Source of the DNA: JBEKHI01 sp050012355
Lineage (GTDB): Bacteria; Actinomycetota; Actinomycetes; Streptosporangiales; Streptosporangiaceae
Assembly (NCBI GenBank): GCA_050012355.1
Contig: JBEKHI010000462.1
Location: 1-8,660 of the forward strand
Length of the DNA stretch: 8,660 nt
Direction of reading: 5' to 3'
This document shows positions 1 through 6,444 of this stretch, in pieces. The notes under the pieces were generated by a model, which searched no databases, was not told the DNA's origin, and saw only the letters and a list, made by a program, of their open reading frames with translations. Position numbers and translations under genes: made by a program. The stretch's first letter is position 1, and the number at the start of each line of letters is the position of its first letter.

Positions 1-1
1 T

Positions 2-916
2 CTCACCTTCGAGCAGGTCGCCCACTGGCTCTGGACCGGACTTGACGAGCCTGCCGACATCCCGTGGGAGGCGTATGAGATGTCCCTCCCGGAGCTGTCA
101 TACGCACGGGACAGGATTCGCGCCGCGGTGATCATCGGCTCAGCCAGCGAGCCGCTCCGTTCCGACCTCAGCACCCCCGCGGTAACCGCCAGCGCTCAGG
201 CGCTGATCGCGAGCATGGTCTCCGCTGTCCCGGCCGCTCCCGACGCTCGCGCGGCACGACTGGTGCTCGGCAACGACCAGCCTCCGATCCGCGGCAGCAT
301 CGCCGGGCGGCTCTGGGGCCGCCTGACCGCCGGCCGCTCGGCGCCGGGACTCGTCGCCACCCTGAATGCGGCCCTGGTGCTGCTAGCAGATCACGAGCTC
401 GCGTCCTCCACGGTAGCCGCGAGGGCCGCCGCATCCGTCCGCGCCGATCCGTTCTCGGTCGTCCTCGCGGGCCTTGGCCCGATGGCGGGACCTCTGCATG
501 GCAGCGCCAGCACACTGGTCCACCAGATGCTCGCCGACGCGATCGCACGGGGCCCGGAGGCGGCGCTCGCGGCGACGCTTGAGACCCACCGGCACCTGCC
601 CGGCTTCGGACACCGGCTCTACCCAGACGGCGATCCCCGAGCCAAGCTGCTGCTCGGCATGATCCACGCCGCCGCACCGGCGATGCCTGGACTCCGCGCG
701 ACCGACGCGCTGATCGACGCCGCCAGACGTCACTCCCGTACCGAGCCGAACGCCGACTTCGCCCTCGGATGCCTCACAACCGTCGCCCGGATGCCGGCGA
801 CCGCGGGAGAGACCATCTTCACGATCGCCCGCACCGTCGGCTGGATCGCCCACGCCCTCGAGGAGTACGCAGAGCCGCCGCTACGCTTTCGCGCCCGGGC
901 CATCCCGAGGGGTTGA
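2..916 (+). CDS. Citrate synthase family protein, 5' end outside the window
   Basis: The reading frame is open from the left edge, so the gene begins before the window; the ATG at 80 is an internal Met, because homologous sequence (LTFEQVAHWLWTG) lies upstream of it. Citrate synthases condense oxaloacetate or a related 2-oxoacid with an acyl-CoA in the cytoplasm. Counting from the Met at 80, the oxaloacetate-binding/catalytic residues of the family are present: H105 in LLADHELASS, catalytic H140 in GPLHGSAS, H178 in the LPGFGHRLYPDGDPR signature and D226 in PNADFALG. The C-terminal helix (ARTVGWIAHALEEY) and terminal arginines are also intact, so nothing suggests inactivation. The 304 residues visible are about three quarters of the usual 370-430. 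Actinobacterial paralogues of this kind often carry an N-terminal DNA-binding helix-turn-helix, which would lie outside the window. Citrate versus 2-methylcitrate synthase cannot be decided. The downstream CoA-transferase suggests a shared acyl-CoA pathway. Confidence 0.9.
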   Translation, partial: LTFEQVAHWLWTGLDEPADIPWEAYEMSLPELSYARDRIRAAVIIGSASEPLRSDLSTPAVTASAQALIASMVSAVPAAPDARAARLVLGNDQPPIRGSIAGRLWGRLTAGRSAPGLVATLNAALVLLADHELASSTVAARAAASVRADPFSVVLAGLGPMAGPLHGSASTLVHQMLADAIARGPEAALAATLETHRHLPGFGHRLYPDGDPRAKLLLGMIHAAAPAMPGLRATDALIDAARRHSRTEPNADFALGCLTTVARMPATAGETIFTIARTVGWIAHALEEYAEPPLRFRARAIPRG

Positions 917-920
917 CGAT

Positions 921-934
921 AATCAACGTTGATT
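921..934. promoter_or_regulatory. Perfect 14-bp palindrome, candidate operator
   Basis: AATCAACGTTGATT is its own reverse complement and sits in the 49-bp gap between the citrate synthase stop and the CoA-transferase start. It is AT-rich against a GC-rich background. With the following T residues it could form a very short hairpin, but a 14-bp palindrome without a loop fits a dimeric repressor site better. Its right half overlaps the possible -35 element of the next gene. Which regulator binds it is unknown. Confidence 0.5.
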
Positions 935-958
935 TTTCTGAACTGGTTGATCAAGAAT
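929..958 (+). promoter_or_regulatory. Possible promoter for a leaderless CoA-transferase transcript
   Basis: TTGATT (929-934) and AAGAAT (953-958) are spaced 18 bp apart and resemble -35 and -10 hexamers (4 of 6 matches for the -10). The expected transcription start, about 7 nt downstream, falls on the GTG at 966. That start codon has no Shine-Dalgarno sequence before it. Leaderless mRNAs are common in actinobacteria, so this would explain the missing ribosome site. This is inference from weak matches. Confidence 0.3.
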
Positions 959-965
959 CGATGCT

Positions 966-2357
966 GTGGACGACGACTTCAGCGATGTGATCTCCCGCTT
1001 GTGGGACGCGACCGGCACCGGAGACGACCGGGCCGAGGGCATGGCCGACAAGCTGGAGACGACCGGGCCACGGGCAGTCTTGCCAGCCGCGTTCGACGTG
1101 ACCGGGCTGGCGACCGGCGCGGTGGGGGTCGCCACGCTGGCCGCTGCCCGGCTGCTCGCCGCGCGCCGGGAAGCGCCCCTGCCGGTGATGACGGTTGACA
1201 GCAGGGCAGCATGCGCCGCGTTCGCGGCCGAGGGACTGTTCACCCCGATCGACTGGACCCAGCCGCCGCTGTGGGACCCGATCGCCGGTAACTATCGCGC
1301 GGCCGACGGGTGGATCAGGCTGCACACCAATTACGCCCATCACCGTGCCGCTGTTGAGCAGGTGCTCGGCGCCCATGATCGCGACACGGTAGCGGCGGCC
1401 GTCGCCGGACTGCGTGCCGAGGAGGTTGAGAGTGCGGTCGTGGCGGCCGGCGGGGCCGCCGCCGTCATGCACGACCGCGGCGAGTGGCTGTCGTCGGCTC
1501 CGGGGGCTGCCACCGTGGACGCGCCGCCGCTATCGGTCACGGAGCGCCCGCCGTCCGGGGCTGGCCGGCTGATCAGCGGCGGTGCGCGACCGTTCGAGGG
1601 AGTGCGGGTGCTGGACCTGACCCGGGTGATCGCCGGACCGGTCTGCACCAAGTTCCTTGCCGGCTACGGCGCGGACGTGCTGCGGATCGACCCGCCAGGA
1701 TTTGCGGAGGTACCGTCACTGCTGCCCGAGACGACACTCGGGAAGCGTACGGCGGCCCTGGACCTGACCGCCCCCGGCGACCGCGTCACGTTCGAGAGTC
1801 TTCTCGCGGGCGCCGACGTGCTCGTGACCGGGCTACGAGCCGATGCGCTGGCCGGCCTTGGCTACGACGACAAGGCCCTGATCGCCGCGAACCCTGGCCT
1901 GATCACTGCCAGCCTCGATGCGTACGGGTGGCACGGTCCCTGGCGCGATCGCCGCGGGTTCGACAGCCTGGTCCAGATGAGCTGCGGTATCGCTGCCGAT
2001 GGAGCCGCCGCGACCGGGCGAGACGAACCGGTTCCGCTGCCCGTTCAAGCTCTCGACCATGCGACCGGCTGGCTGCTGGCCGCGGCCATCGCCCGGGCCC
2101 TGACTCGGAGGCTGACCGGCTCGGCCACCGCACGGATCCATGCCTCCCTGATCGGCACCGCCAGCCTCCTGTACTCCCTGACACCGCTGGCCGAGCAGCC
2201 GCCAAGGCCAAGCCCCAAGGATTTCGTGCTCGAAGACACCGCCACCGCTTGGGGGTCAGCGCGGCGCGTACCGTTGCCAGGGCACATCGACGGCGTCGCC
2301 GTGCACTGGCCCCAGCAAGCCGGACCACTCGGCCGCCATGCTGCCTCGTGGAACTAG
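966..2357 (+). CDS. Family III CoA-transferase (CaiB/BaiF-like)
   Basis: Transfers CoA between carboxylic acids in the cytoplasm through an aspartyl-CoA thioester. The C-terminal half (about residues 208-415) holds the family's N-terminal core: FEGVRVLDLTRVIAGP at 210, GADVLRID, the LGKRTAALDLTAPGDR stretch, SLDAYGWHGPW and GFDSLVQMSCG. D364 in QALDHATGWL corresponds to the catalytic Asp (D169 in formyl-CoA transferase). The first about 200 residues resemble the family's second half: FDVTGLATGAVGVATLAAA at 43 parallels the DHATG segment, and DGWIRLHTNYAHHRAAV at 114 resembles the small-domain strand. The protein therefore looks permuted. I believe this arrangement recurs in a 460-480 residue actinobacterial subgroup. 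The GTG at 966 has no Shine-Dalgarno; the ATG at 1041 is an alternative, but it would cut the conserved N-terminus. Substrate unknown; probably co-functional with the upstream citrate synthase. The stop lies only 14 bp from the stop of the opposing pseudogene. Confidence 0.88.
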   Translation: MDDDFSDVISRLWDATGTGDDRAEGMADKLETTGPRAVLPAAFDVTGLATGAVGVATLAAARLLAARREAPLPVMTVDSRAACAAFAAEGLFTPIDWTQPPLWDPIAGNYRAADGWIRLHTNYAHHRAAVEQVLGAHDRDTVAAAVAGLRAEEVESAVVAAGGAAAVMHDRGEWLSSAPGAATVDAPPLSVTERPPSGAGRLISGGARPFEGVRVLDLTRVIAGPVCTKFLAGYGADVLRIDPPGFAEVPSLLPETTLGKRTAALDLTAPGDRVTFESLLAGADVLVTGLRADALAGLGYDDKALIAANPGLITASLDAYGWHGPWRDRRGFDSLVQMSCGIAADGAAATGRDEPVPLPVQALDHATGWLLAAAIARALTRRLTGSATARIHASLIGTASLLYSLTPLAEQPPRPSPKDFVLEDTATAWGSARRVPLPGHIDGVAVHWPQQAGPLGRHAASWN

Positions 2358-2358
2358 T

Positions 2359-2378
2359 TGCCTGGTTACGTTCAGGCA
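2359..2378. terminator. Inverted repeat between convergent genes
   Basis: TGCCTG (2359-2364) and CAGGCA (2373-2378) form a perfect 6-bp stem with an 8-nt loop, placed exactly between the stops of the CoA-transferase (plus) and the monooxygenase remnant (minus). The position suits a bidirectional terminator. There is no U-tract on either side and the stem is short, so function is uncertain. The right arm includes part of the minus-strand stop codon. Confidence 0.35.
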
Positions 2379-3165
2379 GGTTGGAAGAATGCGAGCATCT
2401 TCTGGGCGGCGTCCGGCGACGACAGCAATTCCTGCATGTCCGCGGACATCCGGGCGGCGGCGCTGCTGCGTTCGAACATCTCGCGTTCGTATTCCTTGAC
2501 GGCGACGGGAAAGTCGTCCGGGTGCGCGGCCGAGCAGGGCGCCGTCGAGCAGCGCCATGTTGGCGCCCTGCCCCACCGGCGGCATCAGGTGCGCGGCATC
2601 GCCGAGCAGCGTGACGCCTGGCGTCGACGGCCAGGTCAGGCCGACCGGGCAGCGCGGTGATCCGTGAGTCCCAGCCAGGGAGCAGGTCAATCAGCCGCGC
2701 CCGGGCGGCGGCCGGGTCGTCGAACGGGATCCCGCTGGTGGCGAACCAGTCCTCGGCGGTGTTGTAGAAGCTCAGGCCGATGCGAACGCGGCCGTCGCCG
2801 TTGCGCTGCGCCGCCAGGGATATTCCGTCGCCGAGCACCCAGTAGTTGCCGCGCCCGACCATCGCCGCGAGGTCGGGGTGCGTGCGGTCGATGTCGGGGA
2901 TGCCGAGCTCGACGACGTTCTGGCCGATATGCGCCGGGCGGGCGTCGGTGAGCAGTGCGCGGACCCGGGACTGCGCGCCGTCCGCGCCGACCAGCAGATC
3001 ATACGTCGCACTGCCGCCGCCGGCGAAGTGCAGCAGGCCGTTGCCGGCGGATTCGAACGCGTGCCCCCAGCGCACCACGTGCTCGGGGAGGGAATTCAGC
3101 AGCAGGTCGCGCAGATCGGCGCGGTCGACCTCGGGTCGCTCAAGCGGTGCGTCGTCGGGCGCCAG
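2372..3165 (-). pseudogene. TetX-like FAD-dependent monooxygenase remnant (5'-truncated, two frameshifts)
   Basis: Intact relatives are class A flavin hydroxylases that use FAD, NADPH and oxygen to hydroxylate aromatic or polyketide substrates, including tetracyclines. From the 5' end the remnant shows RPEVDRADLRDLLLNSLP (like the PEINRNDLRAILLNSL stretch of TetX), the DG motif DLLVGADGAQSRVR, then GISLAAQRNGDGRVRIGLSF. After a frameshift comes the GD motif LLGDAAHLMPPVGQGAN, and after a second shift KEYEREMFERSSAAARMSA and a natural end at KMLAFFQPA with TGA at 2372-2374. The first shift is explained by one extra G in the run 2647-2649; the second lies near 2522-2535. About 90-100 N-terminal residues with the GxGxxG dinucleotide fold are missing: an in-frame stop (3166-3168) lies just before the homologous part. 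FAD binding and translation are both lost, so this is clearly a pseudogene. Confidence 0.88.
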
Positions 3166-3472
3166 TCAGGCCAGTGAACTCGCCCGCCTGCTCAAGGCAC
3201 TTGCCGATCCCACCCGGCTCCGGCTGGTCTCGATGGTGGCCGCGCATGAGGGCGGCGAGGCGTGCGTCTGCGACCTGACTGAACCTTTGGGGCTGACCCA
3301 GCCGACCGTCTCCCACCACCTGAAGATCCTCGTGGATGCCGGGATCTTCAGCCGCGACAAGCGCGGCGTCTGGGCCTACTACGCGCTGCGCCCGGCCGCG
3401 CTGCGGGCACTGGCCGACGTGCTCGGCGACCCCATCGCTGCCCTGGACGGGGAAGTCGCGGGGATCAGCTAG
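3158..3472 (+). CDS. ArsR/SmtB metalloregulator, start region deleted (probably a pseudogene)
   Basis: ArsR proteins are dimeric winged-helix repressors released from DNA by As(III), Sb(III) or other metals. Homology starts at SQASELARLLKALADPTRLRL and runs to the TAG at 3470. The recognition helix region LGLTQPTVSHHLKIL and wing (RDKRGVWAYYALRP) are intact. ACVCDLT carries the paired Cys of the classical ArsR As(III) site (ELCVCDL in the E. coli protein). What is missing is the beginning: relatives have roughly 15-30 more residues, and no ATG or GTG with a ribosome site lies at the right place. In-frame starts further upstream (for example TTG at 3041) would add sequence that is only the antisense of the monooxygenase remnant. 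The stated start marks where homology begins and is not a start codon. The gene may be dead, or made as a chimeric longer protein. It lies head to head with the monooxygenase remnant and 26 bp before an acetyltransferase remnant. Confidence 0.75.
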   Translation, partial: GASQASELARLLKALADPTRLRLVSMVAAHEGGEACVCDLTEPLGLTQPTVSHHLKILVDAGIFSRDKRGVWAYYALRPAALRALADVLGDPIAALDGEVAGIS

Positions 3473-3498
3473 CCCCGTGCCGCACGAGATCACCCGCC

Positions 3499-3663
3499 AT
3501 GACCGTCGACCACGCGGATGGGCGTGCTCGCGATCTACCAGGCCGGCATGAATGAGGGCAACGCCATCTTCGAGACCCAAACTCCCGCCTAGCGTGCATC
3601 GGCTGCCACCACGGCAAATGGCGCGACGTCACCCTCATCGAACGACGAAGCACCGCGATCTAG
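3499..3663 (+). pseudogene. GNAT acetyltransferase remnant with internal deletion
   Basis: Two short pieces of one gene survive. The first, 3524-3592, encodes VLAIYQAGMNEGNAIFETQ and ends in a TAG at 3590. It matches the N-terminal region of phosphinothricin-acetyltransferase-like GNAT proteins (typically a VLAIYQAGIDEGNATFET pattern). The second, 3595-3663 in another frame, encodes CIGCHHGKWRDVTLIERRS and matches the C-terminal end of the same family (IGxHHGxWRDVxLIERRS). Nothing of the roughly 110-120 residues between them, including the acetyl-CoA-binding Q/RxxGxG/A loop, remains. A possible original ATG at 3499 is one frame off from the VLAIYQ piece, consistent with an extra G in the run at 3520-3522. 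Intact homologues acetylate amino groups of small molecules; some sit beside arsR in arsenic islands (ArsN type), which fits the neighbour here. Recognition rests on memory of family patterns. Confidence 0.7.
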
Positions 3664-3788
3664 CCTTACGGCGCGCGCCTGCAGATGAGTCACCCGCTGA
3701 CCAGGACCTGCCGGGGGACGCGTAACTGAGACGGTCCGAGTGCCGGACCTCGGCCCAGTCCACGAGCAGACTTTTCGTATTTAACAGG

Positions 3789-3818
3789 TTGAATTAATAG
3801 GGAAATAGGTTTCAGAAT
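3789..3818 (+). promoter_or_regulatory. Possible promoter in an AT-rich leader of the sulfite oxidase gene
   Basis: TTGAAT (3789-3794) and CAGAAT (3813-3818) lie 18 bp apart and resemble housekeeping promoter hexamers. They lie in a patch of very low GC: only 11 of 40 bases at 3781-3820 are G or C, against a clearly GC-rich surrounding. The spacing to the gene start (about 50 nt to the ATG at 3879) leaves a short leader containing a 10-bp palindrome, CCTGATCAGG (3849-3858), which could be an operator. Both assignments are inference. Confidence 0.35.
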
Positions 3819-3845
3819 AAAGACGGCCGAATTTGTCGCGCTGCG

Positions 3846-5198
3846 GTGCCTGATCAGGTTCCTGGATGGTGGATGGCAATGGATCATGAGGACTTCGAGG
3901 GTGCCGACCTGCGGAATGAGGGCGTCTACGACAGCGTGCGGTTCAGCCAATGGCGGGCCGGGCACGCCCGGACGGACGGTATGTCCAGGCGCGCGCTGCT
4001 GCGCGCGTTCGGCGGGGCCGGGCTCGCGCTGGCCGGAGCGGGCCAGGCGGCACGCGGCGGCCTAGCCGCGCGGGCCGCGGCGGGGCCGACCGCAACTGCG
4101 GGGCCGATCATCAAGCCGCTGCCTGCGGAATGGTTTTACGTGTATGAGTCGCCGACGATCGGGGCCAACGCGGAGATGCGCTGGGAGGTCATGAAGGACA
4201 AGGGGTACCTGGTCCCGACCGAGAACTTCTATATCCGCGACCACACCTCGACACCGGTGATCGATGCCCGTACCTGGCAGCTGAAGGTATTCGGCAGCGG
4301 GCTGCGCGGTGCCCCCGCTATCGGCAATGCTGTGACCTTCAGCTATGAGGATCTGCTCCGGATGCCGTCGGCGACGGTGACCTCGTTCATTGAGTGCGCG
4401 GGCAATGCCCGCGAGTTTTTCTTCCTGCAGCAGGGCGATGCGGTGACCAGTGTCCCGTGGCTGCTGGGCGGGATCGGGGTAGCCGAATGGCGCGGGGTCC
4501 GGCTGGCTGACATCCTGGACCGGGCGGGCATCACGCCGGACGCGGTGGACGTGATGCCGCAGGGCCTGGACCCGGACTATGTCACCGGTGGCGTCGATTA
4601 CGGTCACGTCCGGCGGCCAGTGCCGGTCGCCAAGGCCCTCGATGACGTGATCCTGGCTTACGAGATGAACGGTCGGCCGCTGCCGCTGGACAACGGGTTC
4701 CCGCTCCGGTTCATCTGCCCGTCCTGGATCGGTGTCGCCAACGTGAAGTGGGTGGGGCAGATCGAGGTCTCCGATACCCCGCTGTTCTCTTGGTGGAACA
4801 CGCTGGCCTACCGGCTGTTCGGGCCGACGTACCCGGCGGCCGGCACCCTGATCACTACGCAGGTCGTTAAAAGCTCCTTTGAGCTGGAGTGGAACGGCAC
4901 GCTGCCCCGTGGCCCGCAGCTACTCACCGGCCGGTCGTGGTCGGGCAACGGCCGCATCGCTTATACCGAGGTCAGCACGGACGGGCAGACCTGGCGGCGC
5001 GCCCGGCCGCGCGACCGGGGCCTCCCGCATGCCTGGCAGCGGTGGGAAATCCCGTGGCAGCCGCCCGGGCCGGGGGCTTACACGCTGCGAGCCCGCGCCA
5101 CCGATGTCACCGGCGCCACCCAGCCCGTGACGGTGCCCTTCAACACCCGCGAGTACCTGTTCGACGGGATCGTGGACCACCACGTCACCGTCACCTGA
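3846..5198 (+). CDS. Tat-exported sulfite oxidase family molybdoenzyme
   Basis: Sulfite oxidases oxidise sulfite to sulfate at a molybdopterin-bound Mo centre. Numbering from the GTG at 3846, a Tat signal is visible: twin arginines R48-R49 in MSRRALLRAF, then a hydrophobic Gly/Ala stretch and an A-rich cleavage region near residue 80. The mature part has NFYIRDH (127-133), the Mo-ligand Cys184 in SFIECAGNAR, GWxGVxLxDIL-like EWRGVRLADIL, the LPLDNGFPLRFICPSW segment around 279-294, and a C-terminal Mo-cofactor dimerisation domain (about 325-450) ending in TREYLFDGIVDHH. Length 450 suits the family. No haem domain is present, so an external electron acceptor is needed. The start is uncertain: ATG at 3879 is preceded at 5 nt by GGTGGA, a fair ribosome site, and gives 439 residues; ATG at 3981 would leave a very short Tat leader. 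Next downstream is a TSUP permease, supporting a role in sulfite disposal; another sulfoxide or sulfur-compound substrate remains possible. Confidence 0.88.
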   Translation: MPDQVPGWWMAMDHEDFEGADLRNEGVYDSVRFSQWRAGHARTDGMSRRALLRAFGGAGLALAGAGQAARGGLAARAAAGPTATAGPIIKPLPAEWFYVYESPTIGANAEMRWEVMKDKGYLVPTENFYIRDHTSTPVIDARTWQLKVFGSGLRGAPAIGNAVTFSYEDLLRMPSATVTSFIECAGNAREFFFLQQGDAVTSVPWLLGGIGVAEWRGVRLADILDRAGITPDAVDVMPQGLDPDYVTGGVDYGHVRRPVPVAKALDDVILAYEMNGRPLPLDNGFPLRFICPSWIGVANVKWVGQIEVSDTPLFSWWNTLAYRLFGPTYPAAGTLITTQVVKSSFELEWNGTLPRGPQLLTGRSWSGNGRIAYTEVSTDGQTWRRARPRDRGLPHAWQRWEIPWQPPGPGAYTLRARATDVTGATQPVTVPFNTREYLFDGIVDHHVTVT

Positions 5199-5349
5199 GC
5201 CCTGCCAGGCACGCGGTGATCCGCCCGAGCCCTGTTTCTTGCTGACCGGCTAAGGGTTCGTGCCGGCTGCTTCTCTCCCCGTTCCGGGCGTGCCGGGCCG
5301 CCGCAGCCCATCGTGGGCATGCTGGAGAGGTGAGCGGGATACGGCGCCT

Positions 5350-6133
5350 GTGATCTGGCAGGCAACGCTGATCGGCTGCCTGGCGGGATTGCTGATCGCG
5401 GTGATCACCGCGCCGGTCGGCGTGTCTGGGGCGGTGTTCCTGCTCCCGGTCCAGCTCAGCCTGCTCGGCGTGCCGAGTCCGGCGGTAACGCCGACCAACC
5501 TGCTCTTCAACGTCGTGGCTGTCCCGGGCGCGCTGCTGCGCTACCGCTGCGGAGGCCACCTGGCCAGCCTGCTGACACGGGCAGCTCGTCGCCGGAACCC
5601 TTCCCGGAGTGGTGGCCGGAGCGGTGATCCGGGTCTACGTCGTCCCCGGGCCGCGGGTATTCAGGCTCATCGTCGCGGTGCTCCTGCTTCCCCTGGGCCT
5701 GTGGCTCGCCACCCGGACCCTGCGCCCGCGATCCCGCAACCCGCAGCCCAGGCCCTCCCGCCGCTCGATCACCATCATGGCGCTGGCCGTCGGCGTCGTC
5801 GGCGGAATCTACGGCATCGGCGGCGGCTCGGTCCTTGGCCCCGTCCTGGCCGGCCGGGGAATCCCCGTCACCGAAGTCGCCCCCGCCGCCCTGGCCTCCA
5901 CGTTCCTGACCTCCCTGGTCGGCGCGGGAACCTACGCACTGCTGTCACTGACCGGCGCCGGCCACATCGCGCCGGACTGGCCGCTGGGCCTTGCCTGCGG
6001 GTTCGGCGGCTTGGCAGGCGGCTACGTCGGCGCCCGTCTTCAGCCTCGTCTGCCCGAGACAGCTCTGCGGCTGCTCCTGGCCGCCCTCGCCATCGCCCTG
6101 GCCGCCCTCTACCTCACCCAGGCACTGGCTTAG
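5350..6133 (+). pseudogene. TauE/SafE (TSUP) permease, single frameshift
   Basis: TSUP proteins are membrane carriers for sulfite, sulfonates or related anions. From the GTG at 5350 the first 77 codons give WQATLIGCLAGLLIAVITAP, VSGAVFLLPVQLSLLGVPSP and the family's PTNLLFNVVAVPGALLRY motif. Reading then shifts. From LVAGTLPGVVAGAVIRVYV onward the frame changes and continues through the second repeat, GGIYGIGGGSVLGPVLAGRG followed by EVAPAALASTFLTSLVGAGT, to TAG at 6131. One extra G in the run GGG at 5579-5581 explains the break; removing it gives a normal 260-residue protein with 7-8 membrane segments. The two halves overlap at exactly the expected residue, so the damage is recent or a sequencing error. 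The start is chosen because homology begins there; a purine-rich GAGCGGGA lies 10 nt upstream. The gene follows the sulfite oxidase by 151 bp on the same strand, suggesting a joint role in exporting and oxidising sulfite. Confidence 0.85.
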
Positions 6134-6444
6134 CAGCACCCGCCGCCCAGGCCGCGCATGAACAGGACGGCCACCCGATTCTTTTGGCCTGCGGCAGCCG
6201 CACACGCGCAGAAGCTCCGGTCATCACCTGGACCATTGCCTGTTCCCGGCCGGAGATCATGGCTGGCCGGGATGCAGGGCAGCCCACGCAGACTGCTGCG
6301 GGCGATGAGTCTGGTGCTTGCTGATCGTCAGAATGTCAGTGGGCTGTGGTAGTTCCTGGGTAGCGGCGCTGGCCGGCCCTTACGTGTCGGGCGCGGGCGG
6401 GCGTGAGCTGCTGGAGGTGTCCGGTTGTGCTGGAAGGAGTGGCG
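6134..6444. other. Intergenic region without a recognisable gene
   Basis: This 311-bp gap has a possible 64-codon frame (6158-6352) with no ribosome site and no recognisable sequence; I do not consider it a gene. No convincing promoter hexamers or T-tailed terminator were found. It ends in the strong ribosome binding site of the propeller gene. The gap is large enough that the downstream pair probably has its own promoter. Confidence 0.5.
6432..6439 (+). promoter_or_regulatory. Strong ribosome binding site fixing the start at 6445
   Basis: GGAAGGAG lies 5 nt before the ATG at 6445 and is close to the anti-16S consensus. It decides for this ATG over the upstream in-frame start at 6403, whose extra 14 residues (MSCWRC...) do not look like the family. 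Confidence 0.75.

Noticed and set aside
1903..2371. Minus-strand continuation of the monooxygenase frame beyond its natural end
   Set aside because: After the frameshift at about 2647 this frame gives Arg-rich nonsense and overlaps the CoA-transferase; the true C-terminus is found in another frame, ending at 2372.
2846..3157. N-terminal extension of the ArsR frame (would make a 208-residue protein)
   Set aside because: The added about 100 residues are antisense to the homologous monooxygenase sequence and are Arg/Ser/Pro-rich like other shadow frames; there is no ribosome site at the start.
5197..5260. Imperfect inverted repeat (GAGCCCT near 5227 with AGGGTTC near 5253) as a terminator of the oxidase gene
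   Set aside because: Only 7 bp with a G-U pair, a long loop and no T-tract; too weak to report.
5260..5349. Upstream extension of the permease frame from ATG 5260
   Set aside because: The added residues are Pro/Arg-rich and unlike TSUP N-termini; homology begins at the GTG at 5350.
6158..6352. Small plus-strand frame of 64 codons between the permease and the propeller gene
   Set aside because: No ribosome binding site, no recognisable motif, unusual composition; best treated as noncoding.
6403..6444. Earlier start for the propeller protein
   Set aside because: The near-perfect GGAAGGAG site 5 nt before 6445 and the family-like N-terminus VRVLVGTRKGAF point to 6445.
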